DNA of 64,000 bases. It comes from Pontederia crassipes (lineage: Eukaryota > Streptophyta > Magnoliopsida > Commelinales > Pontederiaceae). The notes beneath the pieces are model-generated. The model saw only the letters and a program-made list of their open reading frames with translations. It made no database searches and was not told the origin of the DNA. The translations under genes and the position numbers were made by a program. The stretch lies in NCBI GenBank assembly GCA_030549335.1, contig CM060183.1:28967052-29031051 (forward strand), given 5' to 3'. Positions 51,484-64,000 of this stretch are shown here, piece after piece (positions within the stretch are counted from its first letter, which is position 1; every line of letters starts with the position of its first letter).

Positions 51484-54400
51484 GTGGCCACTAATAGAGC
51501 GGCAATCAATGAGATCCCCAACCCAATTGGCGTCGGAGAATGTTTGAAGCTCGTGAGAAGATGTTAGAGAAATGAGAAGGCCCAAATCTTGAGTAGCTTT
51601 AAGGTACTTTAGAATGTTCTTGATATGTTTCGAGTGGGAGACGGCAGGTTCTTTCATGAACTGGCACACATCATTGATGACATAGGAAATATTTGACCGA
51701 GTGAGGCTGAGGTATTGTAGAGCATGAACCATTTGTTTGTTGAGCGAGGGATTAGAACATGTTGACGTCTTGTAAGGGAGAAGTTTTGCAATAGTAGATA
51801 GAGACGAGGGGTAGGCCAGACATCAAGCATATTGACACGCTTGAGGATATCAATAATGTACTTCTTCTGAGATAGCAACAAGCCATGTGCAAATGGCAGA
51901 ACTTCGATGCCCAAAAAATATTTTAAAGTGCTAAGATCACGAACAACAAATTTTAGGTGAAGCTACCTTATAAGGTGTTGCAGCAACTACGCCGAGGAAC
52001 CTATAATGATCAAATCATCAACATAAACAAGGACATACATTAGTTGTGATTGGCCACTATATATAAACAAGTGTCACCGTGAAATTCATAGGCAAGCAAG
52101 ACTGTAGCAAGAGTTTGAAACCAAACACGGGGAGCTTTCTTGAGGCCATACAAGGACTTCCAGATGTGGCATACATGGTTCACACGAGCAGGGTCTAGAA
52201 AATCAAGGGGTTGTTCCATTTAGACAGTGTCATGGAGTGCACCAAGCAAGAAGGTGTTGCTGAAATCTAGTTGGCGACTCGACCATCGACTGGACATGGC
52301 AATGGACATAACGACCCTGATAGTTTATCACAAGGTTAAAAGTTTTCTTATAGTCGAGGCTTGGGTCCGATGGAAACTCTTGGCGACTAGTCGTGCTTTG
52401 TGACATTCAATGCTGCCATCAGTGTTGTATTTGAAAGAGATAACGACAACCAATGACTTTCATTATCAGGCGACAAGGGTCAAACGTCAAAGTGTGATTG
52501 TGCAGGAGAGCTGCAAATTCCTCTGAGATGGCATGATGTCAAATTTCTTGTGAATTTGCAGAGGTAAAAGTAGTAGGAGAATTAGAAATGGTGGTCGTCA
52601 TAGCCTTGAGACCACTAAGTCGACGATAGTCTATTGGAGGATGTCGGAGGAGAATGTGAAGTTGTTGAGAAAGCTATGGAGATGGTCCCAAAGAATAGGG
52701 AGATGAGGAAGAGTTGAAGGTTGTAGGTGAAGAGCTAGCAGATGACCACACGAGAGAGGGTGAAGGGGCAAGTACATGTGGTCAGGTCGAAGCAGCGGTA
52801 GTTAATAGTATTAGGTGGATATCCGAGTAAGAGACGCATAATGGCATGACGATCGAATTTGTGATAGTTATATGATCGAGTGAAAGGATAGACAAAATAG
52901 TCGAAGGTGCGAAGGAAGTGATAGTTGGGTTGTTGGTGATGAAGCACAAAATGTGGGGAATGATTGGTGAGGACTAGTGTAGGGGGGTAGTTAATAAGAT
53001 GAACAACAATTTCAACAACGAAATGTCAAAATCTTTTAAGAAGAGAAGCACGAAGCAATAATGTCAATGTCGTTCCAACAATATTGCGAATGTTCAACTT
53101 CACCATTATGCTCGTGTGTGTGGGCACAACTAAGATGAAGTTGTATGCCACAGGATTGGAGAAGTGGGAATAATATCATAAATTCACCACAATAATCAGT
53201 GTGCAGAGCTAAAAATTTGCTATTGAATTTGCATTCAATAAAATAAAGAAACTAGGAAATAGTTTGGCAACATCAGTTTTATTAATGAGTGGAAATAACC
53301 AAGAGTGACGACTAAAATCGTCTTAAAAATAACAAATAAGAATGACCATCATAGGAGGGTTGCGTTGTTGGACCCGAGACATCGGCATGCATCAAAATAA
53401 GACTAAGACGAAGTTAGAGAGACACTATGCTAGAATTATTGGTAGGAGGAAGATGCAAAAATGGTTGTAAAGCTTGACAGAGGGCATAGAGGTGTGGATG
53501 TCCGAGTGGAACATGTCATGTTCCAAAGGGTCGGTGCTGATGGAGAGAGGAGACGGGGATGAAGACCGGAGATGGTAAAGACCAACTTTAGTTAGGCCTA
53601 AGAGGAGCACCTTGCTCGTCACTCGATCCTTAATAAAAAAAATATTAGCTTTAAACTGAAAATAATATTCCTTATCACATGCAAATTGTCACATAAATAA
53701 TAGAGGTTTGACGATTTGAGGAACATGTAGCACATGAGATAACATTAAAGATTTGTGAGGGGAGGGTACAACAGAGGAACCAATGTGGTGTATTGGCAAC
53801 AACATATCATTTCCAACCTGGACATGATCCAGGCCTTCATAATCTCGACTATTTGGAGGGCTTGAAGATTTGTGATGATATGATGATTGGCACCCATGGC
53901 CGAAAATCGATCACTATATGTGCTAAGAAGAGAAGGTGCTGACGAGAGGTTGGTTGAGTTCGCTTGAGAGTAAGCAGTATAGGCTTGCAAGTTGATGTTG
54001 GCAGGATGCTTGTAACAATAGTTGTAAGGAGAGTGCCCAAAGAGACCCTAGATAGGGCAGGGATCACATCGGGGTTAGGAGTTGTTGCATCCACGACCTT
54101 GACCTTTGCTGCGATTGTTGGGTAGGAGATGATGCAGCTACTTGGCTTCTAGTGAGATTTGCTGAAGGTGGTAAAAGATCACTTGGTGTTGAAACTATAG
54201 ATGGATCTTTTGGCTGAGAAGAATGCTTTGAGACTTTGGGAAAGAAGGGGTAGAAGATCACGTAACAACGAGGCGACAATGTTGTTGTAGTCGCTGTGGA
54301 GGTTGTTGAAGACAACAACATTAAAGCTAGAGGCGGAGAGAGCATGTCCAACTTTAGAGAGTTCGTATGTCAAATACTTTGCTTGTCGAAGGTATTGGGA

Positions 54401-54690
54401 AATAGGTAAGTCACCCTATTTAAGGATGTGCAATTGCATTTTCAATTGTAGAATTTATGTTTCCGAAGGAGATCCATATGCCTGTTGGAGGTCTAGCCAG
54501 ACATCATGGGATGTTCTAAGGCCTACAACTAAAGAAAGAACATCCTCAAATAAGGATGCTAGAATCAAACTGAGAAGGAGCTGATCGTGCCTCTTCCATT
54601 CAGGCATGAATATTGTCAGAGGGTTCAGAGGAGTCTGTTGCAGGCAAAGGGCAGGAAGCAGATCCATCGAGAAAACCATCTAGGTTGAAG
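51484..54690 (-). mobile_element. Ty1/copia retrotransposon fossil, main body
   Basis: Minus-strand order fits a copia polyprotein: gag-like region (about 54680-54150), protease region (about 53900), integrase region (about 53600-52700), reverse transcriptase (about 52350-51700) and the start of RNase H (to 51484), continued beyond the CACTA-like insertion at 49390-48980. It is broken in many places and old; no matching 5' LTR was found upstream of 54690. Short antisense frames in the interval are remnants of it. Confidence 0.85.
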
Positions 54691-56640
54691 CTACATATGA
54701 GGGGACGAAGTTGTGTAACACATAGTGAATAATTGGATGATGTAAGCTTTAAGGTGATGAAGTGTGATGCATGAAAAATATAGCATATGATTAACCTTGC
54801 ATTTAATCTTATTTGGATTCATTTTCATATAGCATGCATCATTTTTTTGACATTCTTTATTTTAATTTTATCAAAATAAAAATCGATCTAAAAGCAAGAG
54901 AAAAGTGTCATGAATTCACGGGAGAAAACGATACTCAAATCGAAATTAAAATAAATCTAGAAATTAAAAACGGTCGTGATAGGGAAATTAAAAACGGTCA
55001 TGATAGGCATATAACGGTCATAATAGTAGGACTGTGACAAACCCGTACTGGCCTATTAAATATCCAGTTTTGTGTTAAAAGCTTGCTCGAGTAATGAGCC
55101 ATGACCATAATGTTACAAATCATGAAAACACTAGCCTTAAGATGAGTGTTATGGCTGTGAGAAGTTATATTTGGAACATTACGAAATTGTTATGGGTCGT
55201 TATGAAGCAGAAATTTGAGATATTTTGAAACTAAGATGATTCATGTGAATTAAAAGTTCATACGTTGGCACTTTTATTTTCTTCTTAACATGTAGGAAGT
55301 TCGAGATAATAACAATAATAAAGAATAGAATGTAAGCCATAAAAATATTGATTTATTTATATAAAGTATAAAGATCGTTCTTAAACTTAAATAAATAAAA
55401 ATTTCAAAGATATCCTAAATTGAGCTAAAATTAGTAGATTAATAAGAATTAATAAACACTTTGAAAACCTGACCCAATGGATAAGTTAATGCGAAAAATC
55501 TAAAATTCATGAGTTTCAAATAAGTTTTAGGTTACCTTTTTTAATAGAAGGAAAAAAAATCGACCCAGTTCTAATAAAAATCCTGCTAAAGAATCATACG
55601 GCCGTGGCGGCCGAGCCTCTTGGATGGCCCATTTCTATTATTGTTACTCTTTTTTCCTATTTACAAAATGTTTAAGGGCAATAAGATAAAATAATTCAAT
55701 AAATAAGAATATAAAACAACAGATAACCTAACGGTCTTAAGTGAAAGTTTGGAAATTTCAACGATTATTAAAATGATTTGGAAAAAAGTTTTAAAGTGAC
55801 AGTGTAAAAAAAAGTTGTGCTATAATTATGTTAATAATACAAAATCATAAATATTATTTTTGCTAACGATTTAAATTTTTAAAAAACTTAATTAGCACAT
55901 CAAATTTTAAAAGAAAATATTTTGAAAAGAGAAGTATAAGAAAACGAGAGTCATGACATGCGTGAGAAAAAATAAACAAATTGAATACATAAATTTGTGA
56001 TATTTCTTGCAGATATGACGGGTGCGTTTCTTTTTGTGCGGTCACTTTTTAATGTTTGAAAAATGGTGTCAAAGTTGCACACGTTAAAAAATACATTATC
56101 CGTATATTGAAAGTGGATTCACAATCTTTATTTAAACATCGATTACACTCCACCTCGGTACTTGTCAGTTAGCCACTGTGGATGAGTTTGTTCATTGGTT
56201 GGGCCTAATTCTAAACGAACTGACATCCCAAATACACATCAAGTCGAACACGACAAGGCCGTTGATGCCTCTCCGCGGTAGGTGTTGGTAGGCAAAAGTA
56301 GTTGATCAGAAGTACCTCACATATATTTAGTTTCGAGTGAATTATAGGCTCGGTCGCGCTAACTAATTAACCAAGTGTTTTTTGTGCTTTTTTTTTTCTT
56401 GCCAACGGTGCAACCAAGAAATTAGTCAATTACCAGGTTCTCTGAGATTTAGTTGATCTATTAACAACTAGAACAAATTGCCGAATAGTTGATCTATTAG
56501 AGCCAACAACTAATCTTACCTAATAACATAGGCTCCATTTGCTAACTTTGTTAGTCAGCAATGTATTTATTTCGTTAGATCGATGGGAAACAAACTCCAA
56601 CCACCAGCAACATGCACATAATTCTCACAGTTTGATCCAT
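54691..56640. other. Intergenic AT-rich DNA, partly LTR-like
   Basis: No gene. 54880-55200 carries repeats of ATTAAAAACGGTC(G/A)TGATAGG and related words reminiscent of the TCGTGA-rich part of 28316-30603, so it may be an LTR remnant. 55860-56560 shows no recognisable feature. Confidence 0.4.
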
Positions 56641-56646
56641 CATCCA

Positions 56647-56653
56647 TATATAG
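56647..56653 (+). promoter_or_regulatory. TATA box of the alpha/beta hydrolase gene
   Basis: TATATAG 135 bases before the start codon, followed by a CA-rich leader. Position is suitable for a core promoter. Confidence 0.55.
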
Positions 56654-56787
56654 TTTACTCACACACACACCACCCCAGATTCCAGAAGACGTAGCAGACA
56701 AAGCCCTCAGGCCTCGTCGAGTGTTCCTGGTGTCGTTTGGTTTCCTCAGCTGCCTCTGTACGTGACTCTCCTGACAGAGAGCAGAAT

Positions 56788-58849
56788 ATGGTGAATTGGG
56801 TGGCAGCACAGGAGCCGCTGTTCCATTGGATGGCGAGATGCGCCGGCCTCCGTCTGCAGACCGTCGAGCTCGAGCCCGGCACGGTCATGAGCATATGGGT
56901 GCCCAAGGAGAAGGTGACGGTCCGCGGCGCCGGGAACGGGGCAGGGGATGTAAATAACAGCCGTCGCCGGAACAAGGAGAAGCCGGCGGTGGTTCTCGTG
57001 CATGGCTTCGCGGCTGAGGGCATCGTCACGTGGCAGTTCCAGTTCGGGGCCCTGAGCCGCCTGTACGAGCTGTACATACCGGACCTTCTCTTCTTCGGCC
57101 GCTCCGCGACCTGCTCCGCGGACCGCTCCCCGGCGTTCCAGGCCGAGTGCGTGGCCAAGGCGCTCGGGCACTTCGGCGTGGAGCGGTGCGCCGTCGTGGG
57201 GTTCAGCTACGGCGGGATGGTGGCGTTCAAGATGGCGGAGATGAGGCCGGAGATGGTGCACTCGCTGGTCGTCTCGGGCTCCGTCATCGCCATGACGGAC
57301 TCCATCAGCGAGGCGGCGCTGGAGGAGCTGGGCTTCTCGTCGTCCTCCGAGCTCTTGCTTCCGGATTCCGTCAGGGGCCTCAAGGTCCTCCTCTCCATTT
57401 CCATGTATAAGCAGCTGTGGTTCCCGGAGTTCCTCTACAGGGATTACCTTGAGGTGAAGTACTGCTTTGATCACCTTTTCTCAACTTGGCATATGAATTC
57501 TGTCCAATTAAATTGATCGACTATATATATAAATCAATTAATTAAATTATGTAAAATAAAAAGTAACTCGATTTGGAAAATTCTATGATTTCACAATATG
57601 AGACAGAAACAATTGTGCATACATGTGTTAGAGTTTATCATAATCATATATATAGTAGCTTCATATATCATTACTTAAAGGAAAGAGGTATTTTTTTTTT
57701 CTTCGTTTTGCTTTGTGATTGTGCACGCAGGTAATGTTCAAAAATCGAAAGGAACGGTCAGAGCTGCTACAGGAGTTGGTGGTCAGCAACAAAGACGCCA
57801 AGGTCCCCAAGTTCCCACAGGTTTGGTTCACTGATCTCTAGTACTAGTCCTCTGTTTGGGATGAACTCTTTTTTTTATTTGGTCTTAATCTGTTGAATCT
57901 AGTGTATGCAAATTGCAAAGAAGTCTGTAACATCATGAACATACCACCACTCTACAATCCAGAAAATATGGATAACTGAGTCAAATCATCCGCACTGTCT
58001 AACTTGTTTTTCAACATAAGTTTTAACTTTTTTCATCTATAATAAAAGTTAACATTCTTGATCGTAATTTGGATAATAAACATATAGCCGTTGTCACATC
58101 CAAACAGTTCCTCTCATTTCATTTATAGATATTGTGGGTTTGATTTTGTAGAGGATACTGTTGTTGTGGGGAGAGCATGACAACTTGTTCAAACTGGAGT
58201 TGGCGAAGAGTATGAAAGAGTAAGCTCTAAACTCTGTTTTTACTTGCGTTAGAAAATCTGATGTACCTTCAAAGCATCTTGTGCAGAGTAAAACGTTAGA
58301 TGCCTGAACATTGATTCAAATAAGTGATACGTTTAAGCGATGAAATCTGATAATCTCTCTCAATCTGAATGACTGATAAAACGAAGTGATGATAATAAAA
58401 TGCTCAAACATCTCTTTAAAACAGAAGGCGCTCTAATACTACACCAAACTTATTATTTTATGTGGTTCTTCTCTAAATATAGCTTTTTCAACATCTTATG
58501 CAAAATCACTCAAAGTAAAGTTATCTGCCTCCCAGTTGAATTCAAAATGAAAGCTAATATTTGGAGTATCACTGTCAATGCTTTAATACCCTATACAATT
58601 TAGGATTGTTAACAAATAGTCAAGATTAATGCTTTAGCACAAACCTTTGCCATTCTGATTAATCCATCAACATTGGAACACTCTGAAAGAATTGCTGCCC
58701 GCAGGCAACTGGGAGAGAACGCAACAGTCCGCAGCATAGAGAAGGCAGGGCACCTTGTTCACCTGGAAAGGCCCTTCTATTATAACCGCTGCTTGAAGGA
58801 ATTCCTCGCTCAAGTCCATGATGGAAGCACTAATAAAGAGTCCAACTAA
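56788..58849 (+). CDS. Alpha/beta hydrolase fold protein, four exons, complete
   Basis: Exons 56788-57453, 57731-57820, 58152-58219 and 58705-58849, all with GT..AG borders, join in frame to 322 residues ending TAA. The catalytic triad is visible: nucleophile Ser140 in VGFSYGGM, Asp262 in WGEHDN and His291 in AGHLVHLERP. The oxyanion region is VHGFAAEG (71-78). The wording TWQFQFGALSRLYELYIPDLLFFG and the block FKMAEMRPEMV are typical of a plant-specific family of lipase/esterase-like hydrolases (Arabidopsis At4g39955/At5g09430-type). Substrate unknown; lipid or ester hydrolysis is inferred from the family. There is no clear signal peptide, so it is probably cytosolic or membrane-associated. 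The start is the ATG beginning MVNW; an in-frame longer opening at 56737 lacks an ATG. Exon 1 is GC-rich, later exons less so. Confidence 0.93.
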
Positions 58850-60094
58850 ACTGTGTTGCTAATTGGATTGATCCCTCACATTTCACTCTGGAGTTGAATT
58901 GCAATTTAATTTTTAATTGTATCATCCAAAACTTGAATGAATGTTTTCTTTTTGGGGGTGAATTTAATTTGATTAGAGTTTATATTTATCCAAAATTATC
59001 CTTGTATCGTTAAATTGCATGCACTATATATTTTTTACTATAAATAATCTTAGAAGTCTTATAAAAATTACTTATACTACATTTTGCATTTCAATTATTT
59101 ATTATTTGAATGATTATTAAATAGATGTAAAATGGATAGTGTGATCTTAAGTCAAATATTTTAATTTATGTTAATAATAGTACTTATTACATTACTAATA
59201 AAAGTTGTTTTATATAATATTTAAAATCAAATAACTTATGTTTGTTTACGTCAGTTTACATAGATGAACTTACTATTAAATTTATTAAACATTTATTTAT
59301 TAGTTAAACATCTTCACGCTAACCTCTATTCACTAATTAACTTACTATTTGTTAATAAAATTGCTATTCTCTATTAGATCATTATTATGAGACATGATAA
59401 AAATATAGGTTTTCCTCGAACTTTTGTTTTTAGTGACCCATCACTTACCATTTTTGAAGTTTAATGTTCAAATCAGTCAAATAGTAAGATATGTTTAGGT
59501 TGAAATATCGTGTCATTTTCACATAAAAAGAACACTATTTAAGACTACTATTATATTCCAGCAGAAGCAAATCTAAAAGTGCATAGTAATTTGTTCCTGA
59601 ATCATGATGTGATATTAATATATCACTAAAATTATTTTTTTATTAATTTAATGATTCAAATCATGATTTCGATATATAAACTCTTACGAGTTCACAAGTT
59701 TAATTATGAAATCGAGTAAACTCGAAGTAGAATTGAATTTTATGCAAAATTCTAGTAGACTCAGATAAACTCAAGTAAACTCGATCGAGTTTATCAGTAG
59801 AATCGTCAGATACAAAAGTTATGCATCTCACTAAGATTTGAGTTCAAAATTTCAATAAAAATAGCATTGGACCTTCATGTTTTAACAACTAGGAATATTT
59901 TATATGTTTTAATTTACATGACTTGTAGACTACTTTGGTAATTTGATATGTAAACTTTGAACTCTTCATATTTTAACGTGTGTTACATCGACTTATAGAG
60001 TGCACCTAATGAATTGTTAAAAATGATGAATGATTATGTAATTCATATATGAGTGAGTTGAAATATGATTCAACTTTAGATGGTGAATCAACAT
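58850..60094. other. Intergenic AT-rich DNA
   Basis: 3' flank of the hydrolase gene, then AT-rich DNA with no element termini or exons seen. An ACTCGAGT/AAACTCG-rich patch lies at 59710-59790. Confidence 0.45.
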
Positions 60095-62147
60095 TGGTCT
60101 TCATTATTATATGAACCATGTGTCTCAATCCTCCGCTTCCAAACCCCCCTCCCCTTTCTCCTTCCCCAAAATGCATCTCTTCTCCCTCTTCTCCCTACTC
60201 CATCTCTTAATAGAAGCTGGATGGATGTTGCCAAACCAAGAGCTTATGCTTCGATCGGTGCCTTTACGATCTCCAAATAACGAATGCAAGCGATTCAAAG
60301 CGCCTCAAAAGATGAGATCGTCATCCATGCGATCTAAAGCTCGCACTTATGGGAAGGATCCTCACATCGGAAGGATCTTTAAACTCTCTCAAGGAAAACC
60401 TCACCGCCCTATGGACGACCGCCGCTCCGATACAGATCACGGATCTTGGGAACTACTTCTTCATTTTCAAGTTCTAGACCAAGGGCAGGTTACGGGTTCT
60501 AACGCAAAGTCCTTGGTCTTTTAATGGTAATCTTCTTCATGTATCGCAGGCTAGGGCGTTCTTCCGGCCGCACGAGGAATCGCTAATCCAGTCTGGATCC
60601 AGCTCTCGGGATTGTCTTATGAACTTGGAAACACCAACACCATTTTGCGCATCGCGGGGATCTTCGACAAATCGTTAAAACTCGATCAACAGACGATAAG
60701 AGGTGAACGATTCCAGTATGCAAGGGTTCGTATAGAACTGGATTTGACCTTACCAGTGAAGTAAGGAACTTGGATAAAGCTCCCAAATGGTACTCATTAT
60801 TTCCAACTTGTCACGTATGAACACCTTCCTTTTTTTGTTTCAACTGTGATCACATTGGGCATGCACTAGATACGTGTCTGATGAGGCAGAGCGATTTCAT
60901 GTTGTTGCCGGTTGGAAAGGATGAAGTCCTATTGTACGGCACATGGATGCGACCCACTGTTGCTTCCCGTTGTCGGCGCCCTCCAATTGTCTCAGAGGGA
61001 ACGGCCATGCTGGGCACCAACGGGAGCCGGTTCGATCATGGTCCATGGGCTGTCAACCTATTGACCACCCTGAATCGATCCCTGGCGACAATACGATCGC
61101 CCTAGGGTCTCTTAATCCTGGCCATCCACGTGTGCTATCAGGTGATCGAAACAACGGTACAAACCCTCCGTCCCTTGTTACTTCTGCCATTAATCACGTG
61201 GCTTGTCAGATAGTGGACGAAAGTGCCCTGATGCTGTCGCATGCCCCCCCAGGAAATAACACGATGACTTCTCATCTCATTCTCCTCCTCCCTCTCTGTA
61301 AGCCTCCGACACAGACTTTAGAGGATACAAAAATTTCTTCTACCATTCACTCTGATCAAGCACACAATGACTTGGTAACCCAGGTGTTAGAGCGCTTCAA
61401 ATCTCCATAGCATGAAAGTATGGAGGATAATACTGAGGAGGACTCGGAAGAGATGGACGAAGACATTCTAGCTGATACTTGCTCGGAACCAAGGAGAAGC
61501 TGAAAAGTCACTTCCCAATTTTCTCCGCCATCCCCTACCTTTTCAAAAAAAGAAAACAGAAAGAAAATAGAAAGGTAAGACCTCTTCATTGCATACCCGT
61601 TCTAACTCCTTTCCCAATCCAATACAGGAATTGGAGGATGTACCCCCCCCCCCCCCCAACTAATCAATGGAGATAATCGCTTGGAACTGCTGCGGAGCGT
61701 TGCAGAGCAAAGTAAGAGATCGGTTGCAAAACCTAATTAAGGAGAACACACTAGACATCATCATCTTATTGGAAACTCACGCAATAAGTAAGTCCTCGGA
61801 TCTCATTATCAAGCGTCTCGAAAGTAACTGGGCAGGTTGTTATTAAGCGGGGCATCCTTATTGCTTGGCAAAATGGTATTGGAAATATTTCACTGCTTAA
61901 CACATCATCTTAACACAAGAATGCGGTTGTTACCATTGAGAATTTTCCTTTATTTTAACTGCTATTTATGCTAGTACCCTTTAGGCAATTAGAAATGAAT
62001 TATGGCATTCATTAGGTGAATTAAATTTTGATGACATTCCCTGGCTAATAATGGGAGATATGAACTCTATCAACCTACCACAGGACAAACGTGGTGGGGC
62101 ACCTTTTACTCTTAAGAAATCAATAAGGATCTTTGATGCTGATTTTC
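60095..62147 (+). mobile_element. L1-type LINE, truncated
   Basis: The ORF1-like part spans about 60110-61410 and contains a CCHC knuckle (CFNCDHIGHALDTC, about 60837-60878) typical of plant L1 ORF1; it is interrupted by stops and frame changes. ORF2 begins at ATG 61667 with the endonuclease start MEIIAWNCCGALQSK and the block TLDIIILLETH. It is interrupted by a stop near 61845, and resumes with ELNFDDIPWLIMGDMNSI (GDxN endonuclease motif) to about 62147. There the sequence stops at the border of an LTR element; reverse transcriptase is missing from the window. A 15-base C run (61643-61657) precedes ORF2. The 5' border is approximate. Confidence 0.8.
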
Positions 62148-63316
62148 TATAGAGTAGAAAAGTCCGGCAAGTATACCGATCGCACAAGTAGTAAAAAAAT
62201 ATCGATCCCACGAGGACTTTTATCTCACTCTTGCTAGATGAAAAATTCTTTAAGAGAAATGAATTATGAAGATAATTAGAGAAAACAAGAAACAGATCCA
62301 AGAAAAGGAAATACCAATTAGAAGAAATGTTGGTTTTACTAAACATTCCTCCATTGTTAATCGAGTAAGAAAATCACATCTGATGGAAATAATATAAATT
62401 AGGACTCAAACCAGATGTCCTATCTGTTTTATCAATTGAATATTTGAAGAAAGTTTAACCAAATCGTTCTCCAAATATTTAAGAATTAAAACATAAGTAA
62501 TTCGATTCATCTACTCTTCAACCGAGTAAGTCTAATTCCACACCCCTCTAAATCTCACAGAATAGATAGGGGAGAGATATGAAATGTTAAAAAAAATTCG
62601 ATTCAAATAGAATATTCATATTCAGAAAATAATCTTTCATCAAAATAATAGTGAAGTTCAACAACATAAAACCAACAAAGAAAAATTACTCCATTGCTAA
62701 AGAATTAAACATTATAAAGCCAAAATTTAGAGTACAAAAGATGAGCAAGAAGATAAAACTCTAAAATATGACTCTAAACAAAGTAGCCACAGACTCTCCA
62801 AATGGATGATTTCCTTCTCAGCTCTCTTGATCCTTTGGTGTGGAAGCAAAGGTCTTTTTATAATCACCCGTGACCAAAAATCTGAGTGTCAACACGGACT
62901 GTGTCATTAATGACACGGGCCATGTTGATTAATGTCATGATCACGCGAATCACAGCTCGGCGTAGAAAATCTTCAGATATGAATAACACGGACCGTGTCA
63001 TTAATGACACGGGTCGTGCTGTCTTCTGGAATCACCAAGAAATCTTCTCGTCATTATCTAATGCGGTCCGTGTCAAGGCAAAATGGACCGTTTTAATCAG
63101 CACGTGATAGAAATTCGGTGACGCGACATGATGAAAAATGGCCCGTGTCATCGTAACACGGGCCGTTTTCTTCTCCTACATAACAAGCGTCGTGAACTTC
63201 ACAGAATAAAAAGGAGAATAATATTCTTATAAGAAAAATAAGATAATTAATGCATGATCATTCAATTTTTCAACTTATTAAAATGCTATAATATACAAAA
63301 TTGAGCATGCATCACA
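62148..63316 (-). mobile_element. LTR (probably 3' LTR) of a minus-strand retroelement inserted in the LINE
   Basis: On the minus strand the repeat starts TGATGCATGCTCAATTTTG next to a purine tract (AAACTTGGGGATTG, minus strand of 63317-63330) and ends near 62148 where LINE sequence resumes. It carries a TATA-like region (about 62858-62866 on the minus strand). Between 62890 and 63170 there are repeated near-palindromic ACACGG/CCGTGT words. The wording around both borders matches a common plant LTR class of uncertain superfamily (possibly Tat/Athila gypsy). Fossil; the other LTR lies outside the window. Confidence 0.6.
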
Positions 63317-64000
63317 ATCCCCAAGTTTGAATATTTACTTGTCCTCAAGTAAGATTCAAGATAAGATATGATCTTCATCAAAATACTAATATTTTTCTCT
63401 TCTCATTGTTTATTTTTCATTTATCGCCGAAGTACCTCTTCTCTTTTCAAATGATTTATGCTTCAAAGAATATATGATGCTAAGACATTTTTAAATCAAT
63501 AAACAGTTAGTCTCAACTATATAGAAAAAAGAAGTCTTAATTTTGAATTTATAATATTAAATGAGCTTTTTTTCAAACATCTTGCTCAAAGTGGTTCATG
63601 TAACAGATTTTCGATCAACGGATCCCAGATTGATTGGTCTTAGGTCGTCAGACAAGAATTCCCAACGGATCTAATGGCACGAACACACTAAGGTGCCAGA
63701 GATAAACATTTTATTTAACTTCTTTTTAGAAGTTTTTTTTCGCTCAATATACATTTATTCAATAAAAAGACTACTTTTGAAAAATTTAGAAGTGACTAAC
63801 AGATAGAGATCGGCAAAGCAAAATAATTCGAATCAGCTCTAACTTCTTTTCCAAAAATCCTATACTAAGACGATAAATGAAAAAACAAATTTGATAAAGA
63901 ATTTCATAAGCAAAGAGATGTTCTTGAAATCGTCAATTAAGAACAAGGAAATATAGAAAACTCTATGAATAGTGATGAGCAAGATATCTTTCTCTTCATA
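63317..64000 (-). mobile_element. Interior of the same retroelement, running off the right edge
   Basis: The first bases inward of the LTR hold the purine tract and a CTTGAGGACAAGTAAATATT motif that commonly precedes it in this plant element class. The rest is AT-rich without recognisable domains before the window ends. Confidence 0.5.

Larger units (their letters stand above)
48700..51660. repeat. Tandem segmental duplication, unit 2
   Basis: Repeats the layout of 46035-48668, then continues seamlessly into the rest of the copia fossil, so this unit keeps the original arrangement and unit 1 is probably the derived copy. Confidence 0.88.

Noticed and set aside
56746-57474. 242-codon antisense frame opposite the hydrolase exon 1
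   Set aside because: Shadow of a GC-rich exon; the sense strand has the complete catalytic triad and correct splice sites.

Overview
The window is nuclear DNA of a flowering plant, most likely a commelinid monocot. The evidence is GC-rich, high-GC3 coding exons (two intronless KCS genes, a GATA factor, an alpha/beta hydrolase) set in AT-rich intergenic DNA packed with CACTA, hAT, Mutator and Tourist-type DNA elements, copia and gypsy fossils, an L1-type LINE and an RTE-tailed short retroelement. There is no bacterial, organellar, CRISPR or rRNA/tRNA content. The species cannot be fixed by reading alone; a Zingiberales- or palm-like monocot is only a guess. LAYOUT: 1-0.5 kb holds the 5' end of a cell-wall polygalacturonase gene reading off the left edge. 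0.5-9.2 kb is gene-poor with long CT microsatellites. 9.2-16.6 kb holds the first 3-ketoacyl-CoA synthase gene (KCS copy 1), with a young 4.3-kb LTR element sitting just upstream. 16.6-25 kb is a repeat block: an hAT-like piece, a foldback-MITE piece, a 2.6-kb CACTA element, a gypsy fossil, a Tourist MITE and a foldback MITE. 25-33.6 kb holds the second KCS gene and a longer version of the same upstream region, carrying repeat insertions that copy 1 lacks. 33.6-40 kb has three Tourist-like MITEs placed end to end, a small tandem duplication and a Mutator-like element with a perfect 9-bp target duplication. 43-44.5 kb holds a HAN-type GATA transcription factor. 46-54.7 kb is a minus-strand copia fossil, split by a CACTA-like element, partly duplicated in tandem and later hit by a short retroelement. 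56.6-58.9 kb holds a complete four-exon alpha/beta hydrolase. 60-62.1 kb is a truncated L1-type LINE, cut by an LTR element that runs off the right edge. HOW THE GENES RELATE: The two KCS proteins differ at only 8 of 530 residues and belong to the KCS4/9/17-like branch (very-long-chain fatty acid elongation in the ER). They are a local duplicate pair whose 5' coding halves are far more alike than their 3' halves or promoters, which suggests gene conversion. The polygalacturonase (pectin), the GATA factor (development) and the hydrolase are independent neighbours. I found no new multi-gene system. The most informative content is the layered history of the KCS duplication and of the 46-54.7 kb nest.
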